DNA of 64,000 nt from an alpha proteobacterium HIMB59 (GCA_004321805.1 SGZV01000003.1:1-64000), one strand, 5' to 3'; positions 48,507 to 58,381 are shown, counted from the stretch's first letter. The notes: generated by a model not told the origin, from the sequence alone. A program made the numbers and translations.

Positions 48507-49533
48507 TTAATAAACCCACTGATAATCCATAATAATTAGAACAGTTATAGGATAAAATATTGAGGTAGTTTTTGTAGACAATAAAATATCGGAAATCTCC
48601 CTCTTCTCTACCCATTTTTAATAAATAACTATCTAAATTTATATTGTCTAATTTCGAACCATCCATTTTTTTAAAACCTATTGATCTAAATTCAGATAAA
48701 GGAAGCTTTTTTGATAATTTCTTTACTGCTAAGCAACCTTTTTCCCTTTTAATGAAAAGATCACTCTCTATTTGCTTAATATCCAAAGGAGGGATTACTT
48801 CCCTTCCCCATGTATAATTTGAATCCCATTTATTAGAGCCTACTCCTTGCAAATATCTCGCAATTGAGGCCAATGAGTCTTCTGTATCAGTCCAAATATT
48901 TTTTTTACCATCATTGTTAAAGTCTTGAGCATAATTTAAAAAACTAGATGGCATAAATTGATTTTGGCCCATAGCGCCAGCCCATGATCCTTTAAAGTCT
49001 TCAATCTTAATATGACCTTCTTTTATAATTTTCATTGAATTATAGAGCTCCTTTGTAAAATATTTTCTTCTTCTTTCGTCATATGACATGGTTAATAAGC
49101 TTTCAATCACAGGATAATTACCTGTTATTTCTCCGTAAGCCGTTTCTAATCCCCAAATCGATAAAATAAATCGGGACTGTACACCATATTTTTTATTAAT
49201 ATTTTGTAATAAATTTTTGTATTTGCTTTTTTTATTAAGGCCATTTTTGACTCTTAATTTAGATATTCTTTTTTCAATATACTCAGAAAAGGTGAGAGTA
49301 AACTCTGGCTGACATTTATCATTCTCAATAACTCTTTTATTTACTGAATAAGGGATTACAAGTTTTGAAACAAAATTACTATCTAAATCATATTGTGAGG
49401 CATTTTTTATTACCTCAATTTTCCAATTATCAAATTGAGAGAAATCGTAGTTCTCTAAAACATCACAATTTTTGGCATCATGAGCGTACAGACCAAATGG
49501 AATTAATAAAAAAGTAAATATAAGTTTAAACAA
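48490..49533 (-). CDS. Lytic murein transglycosylase (MltB-like)
   Basis: VQSRFILSIWGLETAYGEITGNYPVIESLLTMSYDERRRKYF, GSWAGAMGQNQFMPSSFLNYAQDFNNDGKKNIW. Confidence 0.95.
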   Translation of the reverse strand: MFKLIFTFLLIPFGLYAHDAKNCDVLENYDFSQFDNWKIEVIKNASQYDLDSNFVSKLVIPYSVNKRVIENDKCQPEFTLTFSEYIEKRISKLRVKNGLNKKSKYKNLLQNINKKYGVQSRFILSIWGLETAYGEITGNYPVIESLLTMSYDERRRKYFTKELYNSMKIIKEGHIKIEDFKGSWAGAMGQNQFMPSSFLNYAQDFNNDGKKNIWTDTEDSLASIARYLQGVGSNKWDSNYTWGREVIPPLDIKQIESDLFIKREKGCLAVKKLSKKLPLSEFRSIGFKKMDGSKLDNINLDSYLLKMGREEGDFRYFIVYKNYLNILSYNCSNYYGLSVGLLSDKFK

Positions 49534-49652
49534 TGTTGATTCCTTAAATGTAAGTCGATTATATATTGATTTATCCTCTTTTTCTTAAAATCAATTCTTT
49601 TGATATTCAGAATATTGCTATGAAAATTTTATTAAATTGGTATATTGTATAC

Positions 49653-50036
49653 ATGGAACTTAACAATACTGGTAAAAAATTCGTATACGTTTCAATAATT
49701 TTCATGGCCTTATCGATGGGTCTTCCCTGGGAATCCCTAGAGGATTACACTTATGGAGAGGTAGTAGGGCTAGCTCTTAATGTTATCCCTGCCGTTCTAT
49801 TTATTTGCTCCTCCTTTATTGTTGTAATTCCACCAATTGCTTCCTTACTCAGTCGAATTGGAACAAATTATGTTTTCTTACTGCTGTGTTTAATTAATGC
49901 AATTGCACTTTATTTTGGAATGCAGTACTACCCCGACACTTATACTATCGGATATCTCTTATTCCCAAGTTCTATCATTGCTTTTATGCTAGGATGTATA
50001 TTTAGTGTTAATAGAATAACTGGATTAAGTAACTAA
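49653..50036 (+). CDS. Membrane protein of unknown function
   Basis: About 4 TM segments; start ambiguous (ORF 49566; ATG at 49620 or 49653). Confidence 0.55.
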   Translation: MELNNTGKKFVYVSIIFMALSMGLPWESLEDYTYGEVVGLALNVIPAVLFICSSFIVVIPPIASLLSRIGTNYVFLLLCLINAIALYFGMQYYPDTYTIGYLLFPSSIIAFMLGCIFSVNRITGLSN

Positions 50037-50108
50037 ATTATTTCATAAAAAAATATTTGCTTTAAAAGTATTGTAATATATACATTTTAGACGCTTACAT
50101 CACTGAAT

Positions 50109-50198
50109 GGAAGGATGGCTGAGCGGTTGAAAGCACCGGTCTTGAAAACCGGCAAAGGGGCAACTCTTTCCTGGGTTCGAATCCCAGTCCTTCCGCCA
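50109..50198 (+). tRNA. tRNA-Ser (anticodon TGA)
   Basis: GGAAGGATGGCTGAGCGG..., anticodon loop CTTGAAA, long variable arm, T-arm TGGGTTCGAATCCCA, CTTCC acceptor end, encoded CCA. Confidence 0.97.
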
Positions 50199-50262
50199 TT
50201 TGATCTATTTTCAATCTCCAAAATGTATAATTATTACTATTTTTTATTTAAAAGGAGAAAAA

Positions 50263-50625
50263 ATGACTGATCGTGTATGTATAAATCTTTCTTATGCTGT
50301 ACCAAATGATAAAGCTGCTGAAGTTGAAAATATTTTTAGCACCCATGGAAAATGGATGACTGAATTTTATTCCGATGGAACAGATCATTTATTAAATGCT
50401 TACTTTACTAAAGCACCAGAGTTTAAAGACCCTACCGATCCTAGTAAGGGCGAAACTGGAAACACATTATTTACAATAAATGAACAATTTGCATCTATGG
50501 AGAGTGTTCAAAGACATGTCGAAAATGCCAGTAAAAATGATTATTTTCCAGATTTTGCAAAGTTGCTAGATGACTACGGAAAAGTTTTAAGTATAGGTGG
50601 TAATGTATATGTTTCTATAAGATAA
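50263..50625 (+). CDS. Uncharacterised about 120-aa protein
   Basis: ATG at 50263 preceded by AAAAGGAGAAAAA; MTDRVCINLSYAVPNDKAAEVENIFSTHGKWMTEFYSDG. Confidence 0.7.
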   Translation: MTDRVCINLSYAVPNDKAAEVENIFSTHGKWMTEFYSDGTDHLLNAYFTKAPEFKDPTDPSKGETGNTLFTINEQFASMESVQRHVENASKNDYFPDFAKLLDDYGKVLSIGGNVYVSIR

Positions 50626-50749
50626 AAAGGTATTTTTTATTTTTCATAATTTTTTGAATTTATTGCAATTAATGATATTACGTGAAGTTATTTTCAAAAA
50701 CGTTATTAAAATAATGAGGTTTTAAAAGAATTTGAAATGAATTACAGAA

Positions 50750-51202
50750 TTACTCTGTAATTATAACTCTAGTATTAGTACCTATTGAGACAGTTACTTT
50801 AGAACCGATTGGTATTTGCTCATTACCTGACTGAACAATAGATATGTCATCTTCACTATCATCGACATCAATTACATATTGAAAACCATTATGGTCACCA
50901 AGTCGTGATGCAACTGCATTACCTAAAATAGCACCACCTATTGCACCTACTACAGCAACAGTATCTCGACATTCATCGTCAAAAATACCTTCACCACAAC
51001 CAATCACAGCACCGAGAAGGCCTCCTGTAATAGCTCCAAGCCCATCATCTTCACCTTTAATTTTTACCGGCTCTGCGGCTACTAATGTGCCGTATTTTAC
51101 GGTATTTATTCTTTGAGTGTCAGATTTATTAACACCATCAACCATATTATTACAAGAAAGAAAAAATACTGATAGTAAAATAATAAGTTTATTTAAATTC
51201 AT
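50750..51202 (-). CDS. Glycine-zipper lipoprotein
   Basis: Lipobox-like VFFLSC; GLGAITGGLLGAVIGCGEG...VVGAIGGAILGNAVASRLGDHNG. Confidence 0.85.
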   Translation of the reverse strand: MNLNKLIILLSVFFLSCNNMVDGVNKSDTQRINTVKYGTLVAAEPVKIKGEDDGLGAITGGLLGAVIGCGEGIFDDECRDTVAVVGAIGGAILGNAVASRLGDHNGFQYVIDVDDSEDDISIVQSGNEQIPIGSKVTVSIGTNTRVIITE

Positions 51203-51205
51203 GAT

Positions 51206-51403
51206 TTATTCCTCATCACCAATCTTAATATACAACTTTTTAATATATTTTTGTTTTCTTTTTATTGGAAGCTCAGAAAATTCACTTACAGATATTGGTT
51301 TTCCGGCAGCTTTTTGATTATCTGTAAGCTCTTGAAGTATCGCCTGGTAATAAGATGACCATTCTGCGTTAGTTTTAGGTAACTGTTGATCCATATTTTC
51401 CAT
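51206..51403 (-). CDS. Small protein of unknown function
   Basis: 65-aa ORF, co-directional with and 4 nt from mfd. Confidence 0.5.
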   Translation of the reverse strand: MENMDQQLPKTNAEWSSYYQAILQELTDNQKAAGKPISVSEFSELPIKRKQKYIKKLYIKIGDEE

Positions 51404-51406
51404 TAT

Positions 51407-54400
51407 CTATAATCCTAACTTTTTATAGAATAAATTAATACTATAAAAAAGATCCTCATTTGATGAATTTTTAATTTGAATAGTATTTGGACTTTTCATT
51501 TTAATAAATTTTTCTTGGACCATATCTAATAAGGTCAGAGATAATTTTTCCGAGACATTAAGAAATGTCAAATCTATAATATTTTTTTGAATATTAATTT
51601 TAATTATACCTAAATTAATAGATTTGATTTTAATCTGAAGTAAATTGATTAAATTTGTGACTTCATAAGAATATTCTCCATATCGATCACACATTTCATA
51701 AATAATATCTTTTATTTCAGACGGATCTTTGGCGTTAGTCAATTTACGATAAATTATAAGCCGAGATATATCATCTGATATATAGCTTTTTGGGATATAG
51801 TATTCAAAGTAAGCATTAAATTCAAAATCAGCAAAATCATGTTCTTCATTTGTTTGATTATTCTTTTGTTTTTCAACTTCCTCTTTCAGCATACTTTGAT
51901 AAAGCTCTATTCCTATATCTTTGACATGACCACTTTGTTCATCTCCCAATAAATTACCTGCACCTCTTATTTCTAAATCCTCATTGGCCAATTGGAAGTT
52001 AGATCCTAAATTTTCATAGTTAGCTAATACTTGAAGCTTTTTAAGAGCAGTTTTATTTATTAATTTTTCACTATCATGAAATAAATATGCATATGCTCTT
52101 TTATCTGATCTTCCTACCCTTCCTCTTAATTGATAGAGTTGAGAAAGACCAAACAAATTAGAATTAAATATAATTAAAGTATTTGCATTTTTAATATCAA
52201 TTCCAGATTCAATAATATTCGTAGAAATTAAGCATTGTATGTCTCCATTAGTAAAAGATAAAAATACATCCTCTATATCTTTTTCTTTCATTTTGCTGTG
52301 ACCTACCGCATAGCTAATTTCTAAATTTAGTTTTTTTATTTCCCCCTCAACAAAAGGTATATGACTGATTCTTGGAACAACTATAAATATTTGACCATTG
52401 CGAGCTATTTCATTTTTAATTGCTGATAAAAAAGATACAGGTTCGTATTTTTGAACATATGTTCTGATACTAATTCTGTTAGATGGCGGTGTTCCAATTA
52501 CACTTAAATCCTTTAATCCTAATAATGACATCTGAAGAGTTCTTGGTATTGGGGTTGCCGATAATGAGAATAAATGAATATGAGGATATTTATTTATTAG
52601 GTATTCTTTTTGATCTACACCAAATTTTTGCTCTTCATCGATAACTAATGTACCCAAATTATTAAATTCTATATCTTTTTTAAATAAACTATGGGTAGCA
52701 ATAAGTATTTGAGTTTCTCCTGTATTTAAATTTTTTAGAATTTGATTTTTTTCTTTTTGAGTAGAAAAACGAGAAAGAGTTTCAACTTTTAGATTAAAGA
52801 TACTAAACCTATCAGAAAATGTTCTAGTATGCTGCAATGCTAATAATGTCGTTGGAACAACTATTACAAATTGAAAACCTGCAAGATAAGTCGCACAAGC
52901 AATTCTTAAAGCTACTTCTGTTTTTCCAAAACCCACATCTCCACATATAAGACGATTTGCGGGTTTATCAGACTGTATGTCATCTAAAGAAGTATTAATT
53001 GCATTTAATTGATCTTCAGTTTCAATGAAACCAAATTGATTATTAAATTTTTCAAGTTCAGAATTTAAGAATTCAAAGGGCTTTATATGAATTGATTGCC
53101 TCTTAGCTGCATTTTTTAATAATTTGTTAGCTAAAAAGCGAATTTTTTTCTTAACAGAATTTTTTCTTAATCCCCAATCATTGCTTCCAAGTTTATCTAA
53201 TAGTAATCCATTGTCATCAAAGCCATAACGAGAAATTAGATTTAAATTTTCTATAGGAAGTAAAAGTTTATCATTTCCTCTATAAATTAATCTTACAAAT
53301 TCTTTGGCCTGATAGTTGATAGTAATCCTATCTATTGACAGAAATCTTCCTATTCCATGTTTGTGATGAACTACAGCATCACCTAAAGATAAATCATTAA
53401 AATTAACGACCTGCTCAGTGAATGATCCTTTGGGTGTTGGTTTATATGAGTTTATATGGAGGTTATTGAATAGAGATATATTTCGTGAGATTACACTGCT
53501 TTTGAAGCTAAAATTACTTCCATATGATGGTGACTCTTTTGATTTTTGAATATATTTTTTTTGGTAATCTGACTCCGTGTTTCCTTGATGAAAGTAAACT
53601 TTCAAATTTTTATTTGATAGTGAGTCAATTGAAAATTTTGGATCTAATAAGTTATATTCAGAATTGTCACTCTGAATATTTTCAAATTTGATTCTTCTTA
53701 AATCAGTTTCATTGATATAAAAATTATCATAAGGAAGTTCTATATTACTTTGTTCATGAACTGATTTGAAAAAGTTTATCCTGTCGAAAAGTACAACATC
53801 ACTTCGATTATAAGAATAAAATGTAAAATTTTTAAAAAAGGATAAAAAATTGGAGCTATTATGACTTGTGATTGTATTTTCAATGAGAGAGTTGACCAAT
53901 AATATCTCCTCCAATTCATCTTTATATGTTAACTGTGTTTGGGGGTTAAACTCTCTAATAGACTCTATTACATTATCAAATAGAGAAATTCTAAAGGGAT
54001 TATTATTATGGTTATAAATGTCTAGAATGTCTCCCCTCAAAGAAAACTCTAATTTATTATAGACATTAGCATTGTTTGAGTGACCAAAATTAACTAATTT
54101 TTTGATGATCTCATTAACATCTATTTTTTGATTTGTTTTAATCGTAAAAAAATGATCAACATCTTTTTTAAAATCAAATAATTTAAGAAAACAGTTACAT
54201 GTAAGAATAACTATGTCAAATTTGTTCAAATTAATAAATTTAAGTGAACGTTCTAATAATATATCTGAAGATGATGACTCAAAACTAAATGGAAGAGAGT
54301 CATGCGCAGGCAAATAAACAATTTTTTGATTTTGAAATTGAGCACTGTAGATATTATAAAAATCAATAGCTACTTTGTCATCTTCACATAATATTACTGA

Positions 54401-54415
54401 TTGATTTTTTATCAT
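51407..54415 (-). CDS. mfd: Transcription-repair coupling factor
   Basis: GDAVVHHKHGIGRFLSIDRI, RLICGDVGFGKTEVALRIA, LSATPIPRTLQMSLLGLKDLSVIGTPP, QLRGRVGRSDKRAYAYL. Confidence 0.97.
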   Translation of the reverse strand: MIKNQSVILCEDDKVAIDFYNIYSAQFQNQKIVYLPAHDSLPFSFESSSSDILLERSLKFINLNKFDIVILTCNCFLKLFDFKKDVDHFFTIKTNQKIDVNEIIKKLVNFGHSNNANVYNKLEFSLRGDILDIYNHNNNPFRISLFDNVIESIREFNPQTQLTYKDELEEILLVNSLIENTITSHNSSNFLSFFKNFTFYSYNRSDVVLFDRINFFKSVHEQSNIELPYDNFYINETDLRRIKFENIQSDNSEYNLLDPKFSIDSLSNKNLKVYFHQGNTESDYQKKYIQKSKESPSYGSNFSFKSSVISRNISLFNNLHINSYKPTPKGSFTEQVVNFNDLSLGDAVVHHKHGIGRFLSIDRITINYQAKEFVRLIYRGNDKLLLPIENLNLISRYGFDDNGLLLDKLGSNDWGLRKNSVKKKIRFLANKLLKNAAKRQSIHIKPFEFLNSELEKFNNQFGFIETEDQLNAINTSLDDIQSDKPANRLICGDVGFGKTEVALRIACATYLAGFQFVIVVPTTLLALQHTRTFSDRFSIFNLKVETLSRFSTQKEKNQILKNLNTGETQILIATHSLFKKDIEFNNLGTLVIDEEQKFGVDQKEYLINKYPHIHLFSLSATPIPRTLQMSLLGLKDLSVIGTPPSNRISIRTYVQKYEPVSFLSAIKNEIARNGQIFIVVPRISHIPFVEGEIKKLNLEISYAVGHSKMKEKDIEDVFLSFTNGDIQCLISTNIIESGIDIKNANTLIIFNSNLFGLSQLYQLRGRVGRSDKRAYAYLFHDSEKLINKTALKKLQVLANYENLGSNFQLANEDLEIRGAGNLLGDEQSGHVKDIGIELYQSMLKEEVEKQKNNQTNEEHDFADFEFNAYFEYYIPKSYISDDISRLIIYRKLTNAKDPSEIKDIIYEMCDRYGEYSYEVTNLINLLQIKIKSINLGIIKINIQKNIIDLTFLNVSEKLSLTLLDMVQEKFIKMKSPNTIQIKNSSNEDLFYSINLFYKKLGL

Positions 54416-54427
54416 CTATATCTTGTG

Positions 54428-54673
54428 TTATTTTGAAAGATCAATGATTTTTTGATATTTTTCTTTTTCAAATTGAGAAATTTCATTAAAAAAAATATCA
54501 AAAATATATTGTGTTTCCTTTTTTAGTAAATCCTCTAAAAGAGATAGGGTTTCTATATCATGAGTATTACTTAACTTTTGGTATATTTTTGAAAAAATGA
54601 CATCTAATTCTTTAATTCCCAATGTTTGACATCGATATTTTATTTTTTTTAATCTATCTTGAATTAAAGCCAT
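54428..54673 (-). CDS. Succinate dehydrogenase assembly factor 2 family (SdhE-like)
   Basis: 81 aa; RLKKIKYRCQTLGIKELDVIFSKI...LEDLLKKETQYIFDIFF, SdhE-like size and pattern. Confidence 0.75.
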   Translation of the reverse strand: MALIQDRLKKIKYRCQTLGIKELDVIFSKIYQKLSNTHDIETLSLLEDLLKKETQYIFDIFFNEISQFEKEKYQKIIDLSK

Positions 54674-56741
54674 GATTTCTAATGATTTGATCTCCTTATA
54701 TCAGAAAGTAGACAAACTTAAAGGAATTGGTCCAAAAAAAGTATCTTATTTAAAAAATCTCGGAATTAATACAATACTTGATGCTTTTTATATATTGCCC
54801 TCTCGAGCAATTGATAGGACCCAGGATATTGATTTTAAAAAACTAGAAAAGGGCCAAGTGATTACAACACTAGTTAAGGTAAAAAAGCACCACTACCCTT
54901 TTAACCCTAGACTACCTTATGTTATCGAATGCATTAAAGATAAATTGATTATTAATATTATTTATTTTTCTGTTAAAGGAAATTTTCTTCGATCAAAATA
55001 TCCTGAAAATAAGGAGCTAATAATAAGCGGGAAGATATCTTTTTATAAAAGTAATTTAAGCATAGCTCATCCTGACTATATTGAGGAAATAGAAAATGAA
55101 AAAAACTTAAGAAAAATAGAAAATATATACCCATTAACTAGAGGCATTCAATTAAGAGATATTAAAAACATTTTAAATACAGGCAAAAATCATATTAAAG
55201 ATATTGATGAATGGTTAGATGATTATTTGTTAAAAAAATACCAATTTAACAGCTTTGTATATTCATTAAATAAGATACATTTTCCAGAAAGTTTATTAGA
55301 CGTCGAGAACAAAGAAAAATTTAGACAAAGACTCTCTATAGATGAACTTATATCTAATTATTTTGCAATAAGGTACTTAAAGGAAAAGACTAAAAAAAAA
55401 GAATTGCCACTTAATTTAGATAATAATGAACAATTATTAGCTATTCAAAAATTACCTTTTCAATTAACTGAAAAGCAATCACAAGCAATTAATCTGATAA
55501 ATCAGTTAAATAAATCTAATTATCGAGAAAATATGCTTCTTCAAGGAGATGTGGGATCTGGAAAAACTATTATAGCTTTATTGACGGCTTTGCCATTTAT
55601 AACTAGTGGATATCAAGTAGCATATATGGCACCTACAGAAATACTAGCTCAACAAATATTTGATAATTTAAAAACATTAATTACATCTCCTAATATTTTT
55701 TCAACATTGTTAACAGGAAGTACAAAAAATAAACCTGAAATTTATGATAAAATTAAAAAGAATGAGATTAATTTTGTTATTGGAACACATGCAATATTCC
55801 AAGAGAAGCTAATATTTTATAATCTATCTTATGTAATAATTGATGAACAACATCGTTTTGGTGTTCAACAAAGATTATTACTAGCTGAAAAAGGAATTAA
55901 TACAAATATTTTACTAATGTCGGCTACACCTATACCTAGAACATTAGCATTGGCTCAGTATGGAGAAATAGAACAAATAATAGTTAATGAAAGACCTGCT
56001 TTTCAAAAACCAATCATAACTAAAGTTTCTAGTAATGAAAAAATTAAGGATTTAATTTTATTTTTAAAAAATAATGTAAATAAGCATCAACAAGCTTACT
56101 GGATTTGCCCCCTTGTTGAAGCATCAGAAGGTCAACAATATAAAGATGTAGAGACAAGATATAAATCACTTAAAAAAGTGTTCGGTAATGAGGTGCAATT
56201 TCTTCATGGGAAAATGAAGTCAGAGGAAAAAGAAAGTATTATTCAAAGTTTTAAAAAGGGAAATATTAAGTTATTAGTTGCCACAACAGTCATTGAGGTA
56301 GGAATTGATAATAAAAATGCAAATTTCATTATAATTGAAAATTCTGAAAAATTTGGTCTGTCTCAACTACATCAATTAAGAGGTCGAGTTGGTCGCGGAT
56401 CATCTCAGGGATATTGTTTTGTTCTATATGGTGAAGAAATTACAGATAATTCTACAGAGAGGTTAAAAGTTTTCAAAAAAACACTAGATGGCTTTAAATT
56501 AGCAGAAAAAGACTTAGAAATAAGAGGTACTGGAGATATCCTTGGATATCGTCAAAGTGGAGACTCTCTATTTAAATTTGTGGATGTTCAAAGGGACCAA
56601 CAAATAATTTTAGACGCACTTCAATATGTTAAAAAAATCATTTTAGATAAAACCTATGAGGATGAAAAATTCAAAAAAAATATTTATAAATTATTAGTTT
56701 TTTTCAAACAACAAGAAGCAATAAAATTACTTTTTAGCTAA
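54672..56741 (+). CDS. recG: ATP-dependent DNA helicase RecG
   Basis: LKGIGPKKVSYLKNLGI, LLQGDVGSGKTIIALL, MSATPIPRTLALAQYGE, QLRGRVGRGSSQGYC. Confidence 0.97.
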   Translation: MISNDLISLYQKVDKLKGIGPKKVSYLKNLGINTILDAFYILPSRAIDRTQDIDFKKLEKGQVITTLVKVKKHHYPFNPRLPYVIECIKDKLIINIIYFSVKGNFLRSKYPENKELIISGKISFYKSNLSIAHPDYIEEIENEKNLRKIENIYPLTRGIQLRDIKNILNTGKNHIKDIDEWLDDYLLKKYQFNSFVYSLNKIHFPESLLDVENKEKFRQRLSIDELISNYFAIRYLKEKTKKKELPLNLDNNEQLLAIQKLPFQLTEKQSQAINLINQLNKSNYRENMLLQGDVGSGKTIIALLTALPFITSGYQVAYMAPTEILAQQIFDNLKTLITSPNIFSTLLTGSTKNKPEIYDKIKKNEINFVIGTHAIFQEKLIFYNLSYVIIDEQHRFGVQQRLLLAEKGINTNILLMSATPIPRTLALAQYGEIEQIIVNERPAFQKPIITKVSSNEKIKDLILFLKNNVNKHQQAYWICPLVEASEGQQYKDVETRYKSLKKVFGNEVQFLHGKMKSEEKESIIQSFKKGNIKLLVATTVIEVGIDNKNANFIIIENSEKFGLSQLHQLRGRVGRGSSQGYCFVLYGEEITDNSTERLKVFKKTLDGFKLAEKDLEIRGTGDILGYRQSGDSLFKFVDVQRDQQIILDALQYVKKIILDKTYEDEKFKKNIYKLLVFFKQQEAIKLLFS

Positions 56742-57371
56742 TTTTTTCTTTTTTTTTGGTAGTGCTTTTTTAATGTTAGGTGCGCTCGGAGTTACCAATC
56801 CTGCTGAGATAATATATTTAATCGCCTGATCAACTGACATTGATAGTTTTGTACATTTTGTTAAAGGAACAAACATTAAAAAACCCGTAGTGGGATTTGG
56901 TGTGGAAGGCATAAAAACATTAATCATTTTTTTATTTTTTCTTACAGCTATCTCCCCTTTTGTCTCACTCGTAAGAAAACCAATCGCATACATGTCTTTT
57001 TGTGGATACTCAATTAAAACGACTTCTTTAAAAGCATTTGATTGAGTTGTCGCAAAAGTATCAATTATCTGTTTCACTGTATTATAAATAGAATTTAATC
57101 CTGGTATTTTTGATAAAATTCCATCAACTACTTTATGATAAAATCTTCCAAAGAAGCTACCTGCAACTGCACCTAGGATTGTAAAAAATACAAAGGCAAC
57201 TATTAATCCAACACCAGGTATCTCTGCAGGAATTCCTAATTGACTTAAGGGGATGAATGGACGAAATATTTTATCTGCTAAGCCAACAACTACCCATGCA
57301 ACGTATACAGATAGTCCTAAAGGAGCAACAATGAGTATCCCGCTAAAAAAGTAATTTTGAATTTTTTTCAT
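56727..57371 (-). CDS. DUF502 family membrane protein
   Basis: YFFSGILIVAPLGLSVYVAWVVVGLAD, IPGLNSIYNTVKQIIDTF, VFMPSTPNPTTGFLMFVP. Confidence 0.93.
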   Translation of the reverse strand: MKKIQNYFFSGILIVAPLGLSVYVAWVVVGLADKIFRPFIPLSQLGIPAEIPGVGLIVAFVFFTILGAVAGSFFGRFYHKVVDGILSKIPGLNSIYNTVKQIIDTFATTQSNAFKEVVLIEYPQKDMYAIGFLTSETKGEIAVRKNKKMINVFMPSTPNPTTGFLMFVPLTKCTKLSMSVDQAIKYIISAGLVTPSAPNIKKALPKKKKKLAKK

Positions 57372-57374
57372 TAA

Positions 57375-57554
57375 TTAAATTTTAAGCTTATCTTCAAAGA
57401 TAAAGTCTTGTTTACCATCTATTTCGAAAGAAACTTTAATAGGAATATCCTTAATATTTGGGTTATCCTGAATAAATTTATGTAATTTTTCTTGCGAATT
57501 TATACCTAGTCTCTTAAGAAATTTTCTAACTTCTAATTGTGTTTTTTCATCCAT
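57375..57554 (-). CDS. Small protein, DUF6494-like
   Basis: My minus-strand translation: MDEKTQLEVRKFLKRLGINSQEKLHKFIQDNPNIKDIPIKVSFEIDGKQDFIFEDKLKI (59 aa, below the ORF-track cutoff); RKFLKRLGINSQ and a beta-rich C-terminus fit DUF6494. Confidence 0.7.
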   Translation of the reverse strand: MDEKTQLEVRKFLKRLGINSQEKLHKFIQDNPNIKDIPIKVSFEIDGKQDFIFEDKLKI

Positions 57555-57603
57555 AGAAATAATATAAGTATTTTTTTAGTTAATTGAAGATAATTTGGGT
57601 TAA

Positions 57604-57951
57604 TTAAATATTATAAATTATTGAGATAATTGTTTTTAATTCTAAAAGAGTTGTTGAAATACCAATCACAACAACTAAACGTGCTAAAAATGATAATATT
57701 TTATTGCCTTTATAAGATTGAGAGCTTCTCCAAACTCCAAGACAAGAGGTAAAATAATAAATCAAATTAATTACAAGATATAAAGAAAAAGAATAAATGA
57801 ATTTTTGTATTTGTATTTTTGTAACTAAAAGCAATGGCGCTGAAATCAAAAAATTTCCTAAAACATAGTAAATCCAGTAACTTTTATATAGTGGCAAGTC
57901 TCCCTTAAACAATTTTATTAGATTCTGTTCTAAGCTATTCAAGTTAATCAT
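57604..57951 (-). CDS. Membrane protein of unknown function
   Basis: 115 aa, about 3-4 hydrophobic segments; overlaps the next upstream gene by 8 nt. Confidence 0.6.
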   Translation of the reverse strand: MINLNSLEQNLIKLFKGDLPLYKSYWIYYVLGNFLISAPLLLVTKIQIQKFIYSFSLYLVINLIYYFTSCLGVWRSSQSYKGNKILSFLARLVVVIGISTTLLELKTIISIIYNI

Positions 57952-58381
57952 TTGATTTAATTCTTCCCCAATTCACTCTATTCCATATCCTCTCATGAAA
58001 ATAATAAATAATAGATTTAGTGATTATCTCAAAAATAGCAATACTTGTTGCCCAATCAAATCTTCCAGTAACAACAAAACTTACTAGAAAAGTATCTAAA
58101 GATGCTGTTATACGCCAAGTTATAGCCTTGTAAAAAGACCTAGATCTTTTAACGCCATTTTCAAATCGACCAATTTTGTAATTATTCCATATCCTCTCAT
58201 GAAAATAATATAAAAAGGTTTTAGTAATTATTTCAAGTCCTGCTATGTAAAAAGCCAAATTAAATGAATAATTTTGTGTAGAATAGTTAATAATGATTGA
58301 GCTTAAAAGAAAAGTGTCAAGTGAGCCTAAAAATCTCCAAGTAATTGATTTTGTTATAGATCGTTTTTTAGTTACTATCAT
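57944..58381 (-). CDS. Tandem DUF2061 membrane protein
   Basis: Two homologous halves: KSITWRFLGSLDTFLLSSIII...LEIITKTFLYYFHERIWN and KAITWRITASLDTFLVSFVVTG...FEIITKSIIYYFHERIWN. Confidence 0.9.
   Translation of the reverse strand: MIVTKKRSITKSITWRFLGSLDTFLLSSIIINYSTQNYSFNLAFYIAGLEIITKTFLYYFHERIWNNYKIGRFENGVKRSRSFYKAITWRITASLDTFLVSFVVTGRFDWATSIAIFEIITKSIIYYFHERIWNRVNWGRIKSND
57979..58006. repeat. 28-bp exact intragenic direct repeat, copy 1
   Basis: TATTCCATATCCTCTCATGAAAATAATA, identical to 58183-58210; encodes YYFHERIWN on the minus strand. Confidence 0.95.
58183..58210. repeat. 28-bp exact intragenic direct repeat, copy 2
   Basis: Identical to 57979-58006. Confidence 0.95.
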
